In this document: positions 34,031-46,500 of the stretch, one piece after another
Layout of the letters: every line of letters starts with the position of its first letter
Numbering within the stretch: the stretch's first letter is position 1
From: Cryptomeria japonica
Lineage: Eukaryota > Streptophyta > Pinopsida > Cupressales > Cupressaceae
Assembly (NCBI RefSeq): GCF_030272615.1
Contig: NC_081405.1
Span: 605,416,177 to 605,480,176 of the forward strand
Direction of reading: 5' to 3'
Length of the DNA stretch: 64,000 nt
Position numbers and translations under genes: made by a program
Notes under the pieces: generated by a model
Seen by the model: the letters and a program-made list of their open reading frames with translations, nothing else
Told to the model about the DNA's origin: nothing
Databases searched by the model: none

Positions 34031-37000
34031 ATGGCATCTTTATCCAGTGTAGCTACTCCTCTTGTTATGGAAAAAACTGAAAGATCAAGGCCTATATTTA
34101 AGAAGCATCCATTTAAGTTAGTAGAATATGATCTGAATGGTGCATTTTCTTCTATATTATATAGATTTTTACACAATGAATATATCAGAGCTTACATACA
34201 CTACAACATTGAAGAATTGGAAAATTCAGACATGTTGTCCTTGTACGCTCGGCACATGGTTGATGATTTTCGCAATCTGAAATCAGATTTTAAGAATTTA
34301 GAGGAAAAGGGTTTCATTCAGTTCATTCATTTCCCAATATTTGACAAGCCTGAATGGGTGAGGTATGTACTAAGATGAATCCATGATGAATTCTTATGGT
34401 TAGACAAACCCTATAAAATCACAAAGCAAGCTATTCAAGTAGTTACATGTCTAAGTGCAGTTGGTGAAGTTTCTACTCTAGAATGTGAAGATCACCACTG
34501 TAATGGAGGTAACAGGTTCAAAACATGACGGCAGATCAATGACCATTAGTGATATTATGGAATTTTGTGTAAGGTTTGCTTCTATGGTTACTTGTTACAA
34601 GGTATATCTGTCAAGCAGGTAGATTCCAGTATCTGGTACTACGATTTATGCAACTTATCAAGTGCTTAAAGAAAACAAGAAGTATGACTTGTGTATAGTG
34701 CTTCTTAGCAAGCTAATAAGCAACATAAATAAGATCAAACAAGACAAGAAGCATGTGTTCAAATTCGGTTCCTTGATCATTTGCTCGGCACTGTATTTCT
34801 TGAATGAGATTCTTGAAATTGGAAAGGTTCAATGGGCATATGACAAACTGATAGCAGTTCAAAGCAAAGAAGGTTTGTAGGGTGTTGGTGATGCAGTTGC
34901 ACAAAAATCTGCCTTATGGGGTTACTTTAAAACTTTTTAGGAGTTGACGCAAGGCAGAGAAAGGATTCCAAAGGCCATAGTTGAAAAGTATGAAAACACA
35001 ATATGCTTCATGGTAGATAAATACCAATGTCACATGGAATTAGTTGAGCCTAGAACAATATGGATCATGTCGATGGGTTATGAGGTTGATGAACTCACAC
35101 TTGACACCTATGCTTAGCACCTCCTGAGTAAACCGGTGGATGAAAAGGAGGAAAGATTTATTACTTTCAAAGAAAAAGAATTAATCCTACACAAGCAATT
35201 TACTGGGCCCAAAAAGAAAAGGAAATTTAGAAAGGAAGTTGAACAGCTTGCAAAGCAAATGGGCATAACTAAAGGAGCTTACAGAGGGCTAGAGAGAAAA
35301 ATATATTGAAGGAGGAAAACATGGTGAAGCAACAGGCTAAGATGGTTCCCCCTCCTCAAAAGAAGGCTAAGGCTAAGCAGAGTAAGTCTACACTCATCTC
35401 GGGTGAGCAGAAGGTAGTCCCTCCACCTAATCCACAATCATCCTCTACCGGTGGAGTTGAAAAGAAGAAGAAGGAGAAGCTAGTGAGAAAGTAAGTTTTT
35501 GTGGAAGAAGAAACCAAATCAGATGAAGAGGTTAGAGAAGTGATGAAGACTGCCACATATGCTAGGGTAGTCTAAAAGCCCTTATCTGGTGAAGCTCCAC
35601 CTGCCAAGAAAGCTAAAACACAAGGCGAGCCATCCAAAAAAATGTGAGCAAGCATGAAGAAATTGGAAATAGATGAAGCTCTCAAATTGGGTAAGCTTGA
35701 AAGTTATTACACTATTGTGCCTCCATTACAAAATATTATAGATAGACTAGTAAAAGAAGGCAATTTGACAAGCCTTTCTGTATATTATGAGCATTCTAAT
35801 GAAAAATTTTAGAGAGTCGTTGAGGAAGCATTCGTACATTATATGAACTCTTTTAGTAAAGCATTGATTGAGTTGTCATCTATGATCGCAAAGGAGTTAT
35901 ATGATATTTTGGATGCCCGAAGACACACAACTAGTTTGAGGATGAGAGGTTGAAATTATATACCTTTGTGAAGCTATGTCCTGATGTAACAAAGGATAAT
36001 ATGCAAAAAAAAATTGGACTTGCTAAGGAATAATTCTGAAGCAAACGTAGAGTAAATAAAATAATGTTCGGAAGAGTCAATGAAGTGGTTAAAGATACAG
36101 AGGTTATTCTGAAGAAAAAAACTATCAAATCAATATGGAAAAGGATGGTTCCCTACCAGAAGACACTTCCATTCCAAAAGTACCGACAGAAGTTCCCGGT
36201 GATTAGAGGAATCAGTGACCTGAGAAGATTGATCTAATAAAGCAGGAAGTTGCAGATGATACTACTGCTAATCTCACATTTGATGACTTTAATGGTGTTT
36301 TAGAAGACCCTCCGATGATTGAGGTTAACATTGAGAAGACAGTTGTGGAGATAGGAAAAGTTGCAAATGAATAGGAAGAAGGAAATACTGAGAAGGATGT
36401 AGGGGTGAACACAGATGCAGAGGCAATGAAAGAGAAAGGAGAAGAATACATTGATAAGCCTATGGTGTCCATAGCAAGAGCTAATGATAAAGGCAAACAA
36501 ATTGCAGTTGATGAAGATGACTTTTCACATGGACCAATTGATTTGAGTACTCTATCTCCTATTCAAGAATTGAAATTAGCCATCGTTTCTCAAATCAAAG
36601 CTATTGAGGACTTACTTAATTCCACATCTGAAGAAAAAGAGGTTATGTATCTAGCAACTATAGTTTTGGAGAAAATTTTGCCTAACCTTAAGCAGGAATC
36701 TAGTGACACACCCTCAGGTAAGCTTAAGAGTGTGTTACATAAACTTGAATCAAATTTTGAGTCATTAGAGAAAGTGACAAATAAGGTAGTTATAAAAAGA
36801 TTTAATGACACAGGATTGAGAACAACTTTGTAAGCGGTTGATGGTGATAGAGTTAGTTTGAAGACTGTTGTAAAAATTGTTGAGGATGCCCTAACTGAAG
36901 GTGGTAAGATCTTTAAGTCATGTCTCATTTTGCCCAAATTTAAAATAGATATTGACAAGAAAATAATGGATCATGAAGGGTAGTTGCCCAGCATTGCACA

Positions 37001-37403
37001 ATCCTTTGCTTCTCATTTAGATTTTCCCAGTAATTTTGAAGCTTAGATAATAGATCTAACTAATAAAATAAACAGCTTGTATAAAGAGAAAGATCAAATT
37101 ATAAGCATAGTAGGAGAATTGAGGAGTCTAATCACTCCCTGGTTGGACACTTTGATTGGGGCTTAGAAAGATGCAATTACTGCTTTGGGAAAATATGTAC
37201 CATTAGATCTTAAGGGCGTAGAATTACATGCATACATATTTAGCACCTTAATCAATGTTTTGGATTGTTTCTTGAGAGGATGGAATAAGTATTTGGAATC
37301 TTTGGAGGTAACTTGTGTAGATATTTTCAAGTTTTTTGTAGATCACTATATACATTCTTTTGTATATAAGTTTTGGTGCACATTCTTAGGGGGAGTCATT
37401 TGA
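34031..37403 (+). pseudogene. Element F ORF2: divergent member of the unknown ORF2 family
   Basis: Starts MASLSSVATP. Despite many stops and frame changes it keeps the D/E order: QAIQVVTCLSAVGEVSTLE (compare AIHVVIGFYNTGEVPALR), FKFGSLIICSALYFL, KVQWAYDK and KYENTICF. A lysine-rich segment follows near 35300-35520. The longest open C-terminal piece is 36405-36833. The tail runs to about 37403. No catalytic motif is recognised. Conservation of order with D/E at low identity argues that ORF2 was a functional protein before these copies decayed. Confidence 0.68.
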
Positions 37404-37493
37404 GTGTACATATTTTTAGATTGATTGTAGTTTTGGAATTTTGGAGCACTTGTCATTTTTCACAGTGTTGCCATCAATGCCAAAGGGGGAGAT
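37404..37493 (+). promoter_or_regulatory. Polypurine tract region of element F
   Basis: gttgccatcaatg (37467-37479) then ccaaagggggagat, ending at the right LTR start 37494. A second tract, ttagggggagtc, is at about 37388. The downstream partner cattgatg is at 37553-37560. Confidence 0.82.
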
Positions 37494-38646
37494 TTTTTAC
37501 AAGAGACATTGTTTTGATGATGTTAGATGCATGGATATTACTTAGGGGTTTTCATTGATGTAAAATCAACTTAGTAATCTTATCTGGTACATGTAGATTT
37601 GATCTATCGGAAGTCATATTGACTTTAGGCATAAGTCTGACAGAGTGTGAACACAATGTACAGATTCAGTGAGCACAAATCATTTCTGGTGATGCAACTT
37701 TAGATGCAGTTATTGGGATAGTCAATTGGTTGTTTAATATAGATCATCTTATAATTCCAGCCTCTGATGTTGATTCTAGTGCATGATTCTTGGTCCGATA
37801 TATGATGATTCTGAAAGAGTAGATCTATTGTGTGGATAAGTTGGGTAACGTGTGTTGCTGGATTGTAAGGATGATTTCTGTGATTGGTTTTGTGTTCAAG
37901 GAGTTTATGTCATTGCGTGTGAAGCTTGTGATCATATTTTTTAGGTCTGGTATATGGATTTGTGATGGATTGAGCTGACATGAGACTACATGTTTCATAT
38001 TTTGCAGTTTTGTGAAGCTGGCTTGTTGGAGATCTATTTTGGTGGTGCAGATATATGAGATCGACTTGGATGATCATTTTATGTGATGGGGTGTATGCAA
38101 AAAACAATTGGTAGAAATTGAGTGCAGTTTCATGTGTGCATCTTGAGTTTTGGTGATCCGGTATTTGGCAATAAAGCAGAACTGAGCATTTTCTCAGAGC
38201 AGTGGCAACAAATCATTTCGAGCTTAACTGAAACTGATTCCTGACATTTGTAGATGTTGTATTCTAGTTCAAATATTGTATTTTATTTTTTTATCTCATT
38301 TGTAGGATAGTGAGTCCTTCGGAGTCGCAGCCCTATTTTGTGTTTGAGCAGTGAGCTCTAGGCAGTATGCCCAAATGCAAGTGCATTCCTCTTTTGTAAT
38401 ATTGTTCTACTACTGGCCATAGTATAATAATATTGTGGGTTCAAATCCCACCGTGGTTTTTCCCTTTCCAATTTTCCATGTAAAAATTTCAGTGTTATGG
38501 TTGTGTGATTATTTTCATTGAGTTTTTGCATTATACTTTCTATCTTTTGCATCCAGTGGTTTAAGAATTAGTTTAATAAACTAGTAAATTGTAAAAAACT
38601 GATTAAACCCCCCCCCCCTCTCTCTCAGTGTTCATTGATTTCAACA
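37494..38646 (+). repeat. Right LTR of element F (1,153 bp)
   Basis: Aligns with both parts of the left LTR. It holds the undisturbed target ggatt (37967-37971) into which D inserted in the left LTR. The first bases (tttttaca) have drifted from tgttgga. The hairpin is at 38435-38451. It ends TTCAACA and is followed by agggt. Confidence 0.88.
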
Positions 38647-38651
38647 AGGGT

Positions 38652-40088
38652 AGGGAGGATAAATAATAAAATATTCCAGAAGAGGTGGATCACCTACCGA
38701 AGGTGGAATGTAACAACAAGATAAGACCACAAAAGGTGAAATTTCTCCTAAATACATCATCCCTATGTGCACACTTCCCTAAGTGTCTTATATCCAAACT
38801 ACTATGAAATGCATTACCCTAAGTCAACTTAAGTAAAGTGTAATTATGAGACAATTTACACCAACAAACCTAATCATAGATAGCACTTTATACCATTCAT
38901 TGAACATTAATAATAGAACTAACACAATTAAAGATGCATACACTTTCAACTTTACTAGATTGAGAAAAAAGTTGCAATCAATATACTTCTAAGACTAGAT
39001 TCATTTTCATACCCAAATCTAAATGTTCTTGTACAATCCATAAAAGGGTATTCATATTCTTAAATCAAACATCACAATTACTAACATGAATCCAACAGAA
39101 TCCTATCACATAAATTACATCATAATTACATCATCCACCTAGAAGGTGTGTCCATAATGCAATTACAGTTGATTCAAACATAACAACAATATAAAAGAAT
39201 GGAAGAATCTCCACTTAATCTACTAAGCTGACCATATCCATGAGAAGTGACTAAAGAATGAAGCAACACCAAACCACACAACGAATAGGTCCAAATACTT
39301 GATGGAAGAAGGCAACTACCACCCAACCATGTGGACCCCCAAGGACCACCTCTCATGCTAGGAGATAGACATATGACCCACATTCACACAAGAAAGGGAT
39401 AAAATAATACAAGGCTGCTCCTTACATCCATAAGATAATAAGCACCAACACAAAATACAATAATGAACAACATCACAAGGACGACTCCAGACGATTTATG
39501 AGCAGCAACACAAGGGTAGAACACTAGTGCTCACAAGGGAAGAGTGGCATCACATGGCCCCTTCTAGGGTACACATGTGATATCGACAACCTTTCATTCA
39601 GTATCGACAACCTTTCATGCGGTATCTTGCAATGTGTTTAAAAAGTTGGAGAAAGTTGGGAAAATGGTGTCTCACCCTTGCATTTACATGAGGTTGCTAT
39701 TTATAGTAAGTTTTTGTTTGAGCACGAAATGCTATGAAATTCTCTCCAAACCTTCAGATTGGCTAGATAAGCATGCCGACAAATTGTTTTCATAAGATCA
39801 TTGGTAGTTTTGAAGATATTAAAGTTTCCATTTTTATAGGGTGCGATGAAAGGTTGAAAATTAATTTTTAGGAGTTTATATCCTCTTAAACACCCTAAAT
39901 TGTAGTCCTAACCAATGTAGCAGTTACAAGGTGATAGAGCACTTTGTGATGTTTCTGGTGCATCAAATGGTTCATCAATCAGACACTTGGTTTGCAAGTT
40001 GTGGCCTCTAAAAGTTTGGACTCCTAAAATAGGAAATATAAAATGCATCAAACACATAAATGAGTTGTAAAAGGGAGGAACACATGTT
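38652..40088. other. Unassigned DNA between elements F and G
   Basis: About 1.4 kb with no coding domain and no second copy in the window. It lies between the insertion sites of F and G, so it belongs to the older DNA both entered. It may be part of the 5' LTR of element H, with 55021-55420 as the continuation past G. That is inference from position only. Confidence 0.35.
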
Positions 40089-40093
40089 GATGT

Positions 40094-40584
40094 TGTTGGA
40101 CATTGTTGCTGCTAGGATATGTTGTTCTCATTGATATCAACATATTCCTATGACTTATTGCTCTGGTGATTGTAGCTTGGTTTATTGGGATCTTGGTTTG
40201 ATGTATGGAGTATTTCTAGTATCATTATATTCTTTTGTATTGGTTTTGGTCATTTGGAAAGCTTAATTGATCATATCATATGATCCGGTTTGTAGTTTGT
40301 TTTTTCTGATTAGTGCTTTGCAGAGTTCAGTATTTCCTCCGAAATATTCCAGTATGATCGGATCTTGAGCTGAGATTTTGGGAGATTATTTGGGATGGTC
40401 TTGTGTATCTTCATTTCAGATGGTTTCTGATTTGGTACTTCACAAGTTATCTTTCTTTGTGACAGTTGTTGTTGTTTGAGTACTCCAGCCGATGTTGATC
40501 AATGAAGATTTGATAAGTGGTGTTGGTACAACTATTACTGATGATTCAAACGTGCTTGTTGATGTTTCCTAAGTATGTTCTATT
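40094..40584 (+). repeat. Element G left LTR, 5' part
   Basis: Opens TGTTGGACATTGTTG, aligned with 53701 onward. It ends with ctatt (40580-40584), the left target duplication of element E. Confidence 0.9.
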
Positions 40585-41760
40585 TGTTCGCATTTTTGTG
40601 GTTTATGTTGTAATTGTCATTGATGGACACACACTTGTATTGAGATCCCCTTTATATGTATGAGCTTATGCTCAACCGGTATTTGTTCCAACTGGTATGT
40701 TGTATACTAGTCTCTAGACTAGTGGCGATTTTGCATAATGTGTTTCCCGGTCTGAAGCGGCATGTCGACCCCAAGTGGTTCGTAGATCACAAGTGGTACG
40801 AGAGAGAAAAGCGGCACAACACATTCTTACCAGTCTTCATTTTTCTCAATCCGGAAACTAGTATTTTGTATGAACCGGTAATACTCTGTGATGAGTTACC
40901 AACTGGCATTTTGTGATGAGTTACCAATCCATCGATTGTTTGACGGTGCTGACACATTGGCGGTGATTCCTATGTCATGTTACTAAGTATGTCTAGGTTC
41001 ATTGAACCTAGGAAATTGTAAAGAAATCCTATTGGACCGACATGAAATCAGATTCCTTTAAAAGGACATCATGTCTAAGGTTTCAGGGGGTATGTGAAAA
41101 GGGTTAATGTTGAGCTAGGGTTTAAGGTGGATGTTGAGTTGTTGTAAGAGCGATCTTATCTGAGAAGATTGAGTTGTAACTGAGAGAGAGATAGAGAAGA
41201 CTGAAGTAATGCTGGAATGCATTAGCTGTGAGCAATACTGGATCTAACCAAGCAGTTTGTTCTATTAGATAGATCAAACACTTGTTGATTACTCACATCT
41301 TTGACAAGTCTGTAGCCCCTAACCGGGTAGGCCTCAAACCCTTTGTAAAATCCTCTAACAACGTGGTTCACACATGTGAATCTAAAATCCTCTAACAAGG
41401 TAGTCTTTAATCGGACTTATCTCCTAACAGAGATTGAGATTCCTAACAGGATTTGTTTTGGTGAAGAACATTGTAAGACCTTAACCGGTCTGACCTTAAC
41501 CAGTCTGGTTTCTATTCTATAGATAGTGACTTGTGAGTTCCATCTCACCGTGGTTTTTCCAAGTTGGGTTTCCATGTCAAATATCTTGTGTTATGGTTGT
41601 ATTACTTTTGTGGGTGAATGTTTTATTTGCATTTTAGTTTGCATGTGTGGTAACCGGTTTGACTGTCAGACTGCTTTACTGGTTTATCTTTAGACTATGT
41701 AAGTGTTTTAGTGCAAAGATTCTTGGCATACTAATTCACCTCCCCTCTTAGTATTCATCA
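40585..41760 (+). repeat. Left LTR of element E (1,176 bp)
   Basis: Opens TGTTCGCATTTTTG (one change from the right LTR's TGTTGGCA) and ends GTATTCATCA. The hairpin gtgag/ctcac is at 41533-41548. Where D has a TATA-like tttataagg, E has tttaaaagg near 41055. Confidence 0.92.
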
Positions 41761-41762
41761 AT

Positions 41763-41775
41763 TGGTATCAGAGCC
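41763..41775 (+). promoter_or_regulatory. Primer binding site of element E (tRNA-iMet)
   Basis: tggtatcagagcc, two bases after the LTR. Confidence 0.92.
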
Positions 41776-41810
41776 AACCTTTCTATAAGTTTAACCACTT
41801 GGAAAGAGAT

Positions 41811-43086
41811 ATGGGGGAATACACCTTGAGGGAACTTACTCAACGGCTCACTAAGTCTGAGCAAGCCTATGATGATCTTATGGTCAAATACAAGGCATCT
41901 CAAGCAAAAAGAAGAGAACATGTAGAGGCTGATGGAACTATTTGAAAGTAGTTCTGAAGATGAAGCTAACATGGAAGCCATGATTTCTGAAGTGAATAAG
42001 TTGAATGATTCAAACTCCCATCTGAGAAAGGAATTGGAGGCACTGACTATTCATTTTAGTCAAGAGTTTGAGAACCGGAGAAAAGTTGAAGATCGGATAA
42101 AGGATAGAGATCATGAGATCTCCAAGTTGAAACAAGAGATTAGTGCACTAACTTCTCGCCTTCATGAGAGTAGAATGGAAAAGGAAGACATGCAAGGAGA
42201 ACTGAACATAGCCATCACTGAAAATGCAAGTCTAATGGAGACAAATACTGCTATTTCCAAAGAACTCTTTGAGTCAAAGGAAATACTTGCTAAGTTTGGC
42301 AAAAGTACTGTCAAGCTAGAGCAAAAGCTTGAGTCATCTAGACGAGCAAAGAATACCAATGGTCTTGGTTTTTCTAGACATGAGGAAGGAGAATCCTCAG
42401 GAACAAATGCTGAAGCATCAAAGAAGCAACCGACACTCAAAGGAAAAGGTAAGCAAAAATTCAAACCTGTTTGCTTTAACTGTCTTAAAGAAGGACACAC
42501 TACCAATGTATGTAGGAGCAAAGCCTACAATAATTTTCCTTATTTCATCAACAATGTACCTAGATTCAATAAGTTCAATGGTCATTGTTATGCATGCAAC
42601 AAGTTTGGGCATAGAGAATTTGAATGCAGGTCTGTAGTGGATAACACTGGAAGATATCCTTAGAGGACCCAAGGAACTAGTCCTAAATCTTTTATGAACC
42701 AGAACCACAACCGGTTTAATGACTTCAATCATCAGTCAAGAAGCGGTGGTCATCAAGCAGCAACCGGATGGAGAGAAAGTTGTATGATCTGTCATGGTCA
42801 TGGTCACACTGCTACAACATGCAGAAGAAAGAATGGAAACATGTACAATGGACCTTGGAGAGCACCTGGACTTGCTTGCTATCACTGCAACAAACCGGGT
42901 CACATTGCAAGATTCTGCAAAAGCAGAAAAAGTATATCTGATGATATACCGGTCACTCAGGAAGGAGAAATAGATGTTGAAAAAGTTCAAGGAGACATGA
43001 AGAAAACATGGAGGAAGAAACCAATATTGTCGGAGGAGGAACCGGTTTCTGCACCTAGTGTGGAAATATCAGAACCGGAAAACTAA
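41811..43086 (+). pseudogene. Element E ORF1: coiled coil plus four zinc knuckles
   Basis: Starts MGEYTLRELTQRLTK, as in D. A 2-bp deletion near 41925-41931 shifts the frame; from 41932 the protein reads on. All four knuckles are intact here: CFNCLKEGHTTNVC, CYACNKFGHREFEC, CMICHGHGHTATTC and CYHCNKPGHIARFC. One TAG (near 42661) replaces a CAG of D. It ends at TAA 43084-43086, followed by ttagggggagcaaa. It is the better-preserved guide to ORF1. Inferred role: binding and packaging element RNA. Confidence 0.83.
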
Positions 43087-43530
43087 GCCTCAAATTCTTA
43101 GGGGGAGCAAATGGCGAAATGCTTTCGAACCCCCGGTTGACACCGGTAAAAGACCTTAATCGATACGTGATACCTGTTGCTTGGCAGAAGACTGGAAATA
43201 GTAAAAAAGCAAATTAGGGTTTACGCCCTAATAGAGGAGCATTAATGACAGTAGGTGAGAGACATGTATAAATGCAATTTTTCAAATCATTTCTCACTAG
43301 CTGTTTTTGAGCAAAGAAAAGTTTTCAAGTGCAGAGCGAAGAAAAGGCGATTTGAGATTAGATTTCAATAAATTGGATAACCTTAAAAGAGGTTCAAATT
43401 TAGTTTGCAAATGGTAGTGGAGAACTCAAGGCGGTGATTTGGCATCCGACGGAGAGCGAAGTAAAGCAGAATCTAGAAGCCCTAAATTCGCATTTGAAAG
43501 GTATTTTTCATGTTCTTGAAATACTCTACA
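43087..43530 (+). other. ORF1-ORF2 spacer of element E
   Basis: 444 bp. It has a purine tract at 43098-43110 and otherwise no coding signal conserved with D. The D copy has a longer upstream in-frame extension that E lacks, which supports MASASHT as the ORF2 start. Confidence 0.5.
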
Positions 43531-46500
43531 ATGGCTTCCGCATCTCATACCAGTTCGAGTACATCCATAGAGTCAGAAATTTTTATTCAAAGGAACGCCA
43601 AATATAATGCTTTATCACAAGTTCCGGCTGGAGTCATAGTCGAAGAAGGAATTTCTGATTATATTGATTGCAAAATAGAAGACCTAGGGTCTTTAGCTAT
43701 TCACACTCAGTTAGGTCTATTTTGTGGCAAGGACAAAAAGATCAAACTAGAGTTCAGTATCTTAGAGAAGAAGAAACTCCACAATGCGGTATATTTTCTG
43801 GAAGACTTCACAGAGGATCACATCAGGATCATCTTGAGCAGAGTCCATGGTGACAAGATGTACCTGGAGAGGACGCATGATATCACACCTGAGGCAATTC
43901 ATGCAGTCACCAGTTTCTGCAACACAGGGGAAGTGCCAGCCCTGAGAACGGTAAGCAAAATGGAAATGACCAAGCTCACCAGTTCGATAAGTGATTCACG
44001 AGGTATGACAGTTAATCCTATCAAGGATGAACTGGTGAAATACACCTGCATGGTGATAGGCTACAAAACATTCTCAACTAGTAGGATTAATTCTGTATCT
44101 GATGCAGTGGTAAATACCACTTACCAGATGATTAAAGAGGATAAATCATTTGACATATGCACCAGTATGCAGAGGCAACTCCTATTAAATCTTAAGGCAA
44201 TCAAAAAGGATAATTCATTGAGGTTTAAGTTTGGACAACTACTGGTAGGGTTGTTTTTCTATTTCCAAGGCTACTTTCTGGGTGTAGGAGATGTCTAGTG
44301 GTCCCCTGACCAACCGGTAACCAAGCAGATAAAGGAAAGTGTGCAAGCCATTGGAACTGGCTACCTTGAGGTACTGAACAAATACTTTGATGAGTTCAAA
44401 AGAAAGATGAGTCGGAGGGTAAGAATCTCAAGTGACATAGTAAAGAAATATGAAGATGACATTTATTCACTATTCAGGTGGACAAATGTCTAATGGAGGC
44501 TGTTGAGCCTAGAATGGAGGAAGTGGAGCCTATGGGCTATGAGGTCATGTTTGACATGCTAGAAGGGTATGCTTCAACCCTTATTGCCTCACCTCTTGAT
44601 CCAAAGGCTAAGAGGACCGGAACCTACTTGGAGAGGATCGCACTGGTTGAAGAACCATCGGTGAAGAAGGGAAAAGAACCGGTAGCTAAGAAAGCTAAGA
44701 CAGTGCCTGCAGCATCGGCACCGGCTACCACTACGACTCCAAGAGTGACCAAGCGGTCATCAGCAAAGAAGAAACTGGAGGTAACACCGACAAAAGTCTT
44801 TGAAAGGAAGAGGAAGACTAAGGAAAATGAACTGGACTCCGAAGAAACTGAGTCTGATGAACAGCCAAAGAAGGCTAGATAGACCAAGAAGATGAAGAAG
44901 AATGAACCAGAAACATCCGCACTGGTAAATATAGATATCTTCTCTTACAAACCTTTCACATATTGTCAAAGAACAGTAAAGAATATTAGGAGAAAGTTAC
45001 TTCATGATTTAATAGATTATTATGATGAATTCAATAGTGAGGAAAAAGATGAAGTACTACAGGAAATCATTCTTTATTTATGTAAAAATGACCGGTCACC
45101 ATCAGATATTAAATCTCAGACACTGGATTCATTATTTAAAGCATTGGATAACAAATGGCGCATTGCCATTGAAAAGGAATAGGAGATTAGGGAGAAATTT
45201 TTTGCACAGTACTTCCCCGAACTCTCAAATTCAGAATTGTTTGATGTATTGGATCAAAATAAAGGTCTCTTCTTCACAAGGAGAAGAAGACTCTGGTTGT
45301 TGGAGGGGAGAGTTGATGATGTAGAAAAAGATACACATCAGCACATGGCCCATGCTATCAGTTCTCACAAAGCACGAATGGCCAACCTCCAAGTAGAAAA
45401 GGAACTGGTTATTTCCAAACCGGATGAGGTTTTTGATGAGGAAGGAAACCTGGTGGAAGAACCAATCGACACCATAGATGTCAATGCCATGGATGTAGAA
45501 GATGTCACTCAAGACATACCTTCTGAGGGTACGGAATAGGGGCAACAGGCCGATCAGGGTGGTGAACAAGCTATGGACACACAGCAAGCGGCAAAAGATC
45601 AGGAAGAGAAAAAGAAGAAGAATGAAGATGAGAAACAAAAGAAAGAGGAAGAGAAGAGAAAAGAGGAAGAGAAGAGAAAAGAGGAAGATGAGAAAAGAAA
45701 AGATGAGAAAAGAAAAGATGAAGAAAAGAAGAAGCAAGAAGAAGAAAGGAAGAAGAAAGAAGAAGAGGACAAGGAAGAAAAGAAGAAGAAAGAAGAGGAG
45801 AAGAAGAAGAAGGAAGAGGAAGAGAAGAAAAAAAAAGAAGAGGAAGAGAAGAAGAAGAGGTAAGAAGAAGAAAAGGAAGAGTAGAAGAGGAGAGCAGAGG
45901 AGAAGAAAAAGGCAGAGGAAGACAAGGAAGAAGAGAAGAGAAGAGAAGCAGAAAAGAAGAAAGCTGAAGAAGCCAAGGAATGAGAAGCGGCAAAAAGCTC
46001 TCAGGTGGAGACTCCAAAGGCAACTGGAAGTCAACCCTCACCGGTTGATCTCTCTAGTCCTATCAATCTCTAATCTGCAAGTGAGTCAGAGCTTATGCAG
46101 AGCATCAAGGTTGCTCAAGAGCGCCTTGAGATCATTCGCAGGAAAAAGGAACAGGACATCATCCAGGCAGTTGTAGATACACTTACCGGTCTAATACCCG
46201 GCACTAATCTTCCTGACACTGATTCATCACTAGCACAACTCAAACTTCTATGTACTATAGTGGATGATCAAGTGCAGAGTCTGCAGAGGCCAATGTAAAG
46301 AAAGAGCACCAAAAGGCTCTTAATGTTGTTCTAGTGAAGAAATTGAATGAGCTTAGGACTAAACTGCTAAAGGATCAAAAGGACATAAGGAGTGCCATGG
46401 ATGAGAGAAACTTGCTACTCAGCAAAATCTGTCAACCTCATCTATTCTATGATGATGTGCTAGCCAAGAAGCAATAGCTTCAAATGGACATACAGTCCTA

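Larger units (their letters stand above)
23535..38646 (+). mobile_element. Element F: pol-less LTR element with ORF1 and ORF2, interrupted by D
   Basis: The left LTR is 23535-24013 plus 31725-32391 and the right LTR is 37494-38646 (1,153 bp). The 5-bp target duplication agggt is at 23530-23534 and 38647-38651. Without element D the length is about 7.4 kb. The internal region has a decayed iMet primer site, a coiled-coil/four-zinc-knuckle ORF1, a long ORF2 and a polypurine tract. There is no protease, integrase or reverse transcriptase. The LTRs differ at many positions, so F is older than D. The 3' part of its LTR is related to that of copia element G. Confidence 0.87.

Noticed and set aside
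39174-39383. 69-residue minus-strand frame in the unassigned island
   Set aside because: No recognisable motif and no conserved copy. Chance length for this base composition.
45502-46176. 224-residue Arg/Lys-rich frame on the plus strand
   Set aside because: A shifted frame over the ORF2 Lys/Glu tract. The correct frame is fixed by flanking segments conserved with element D.
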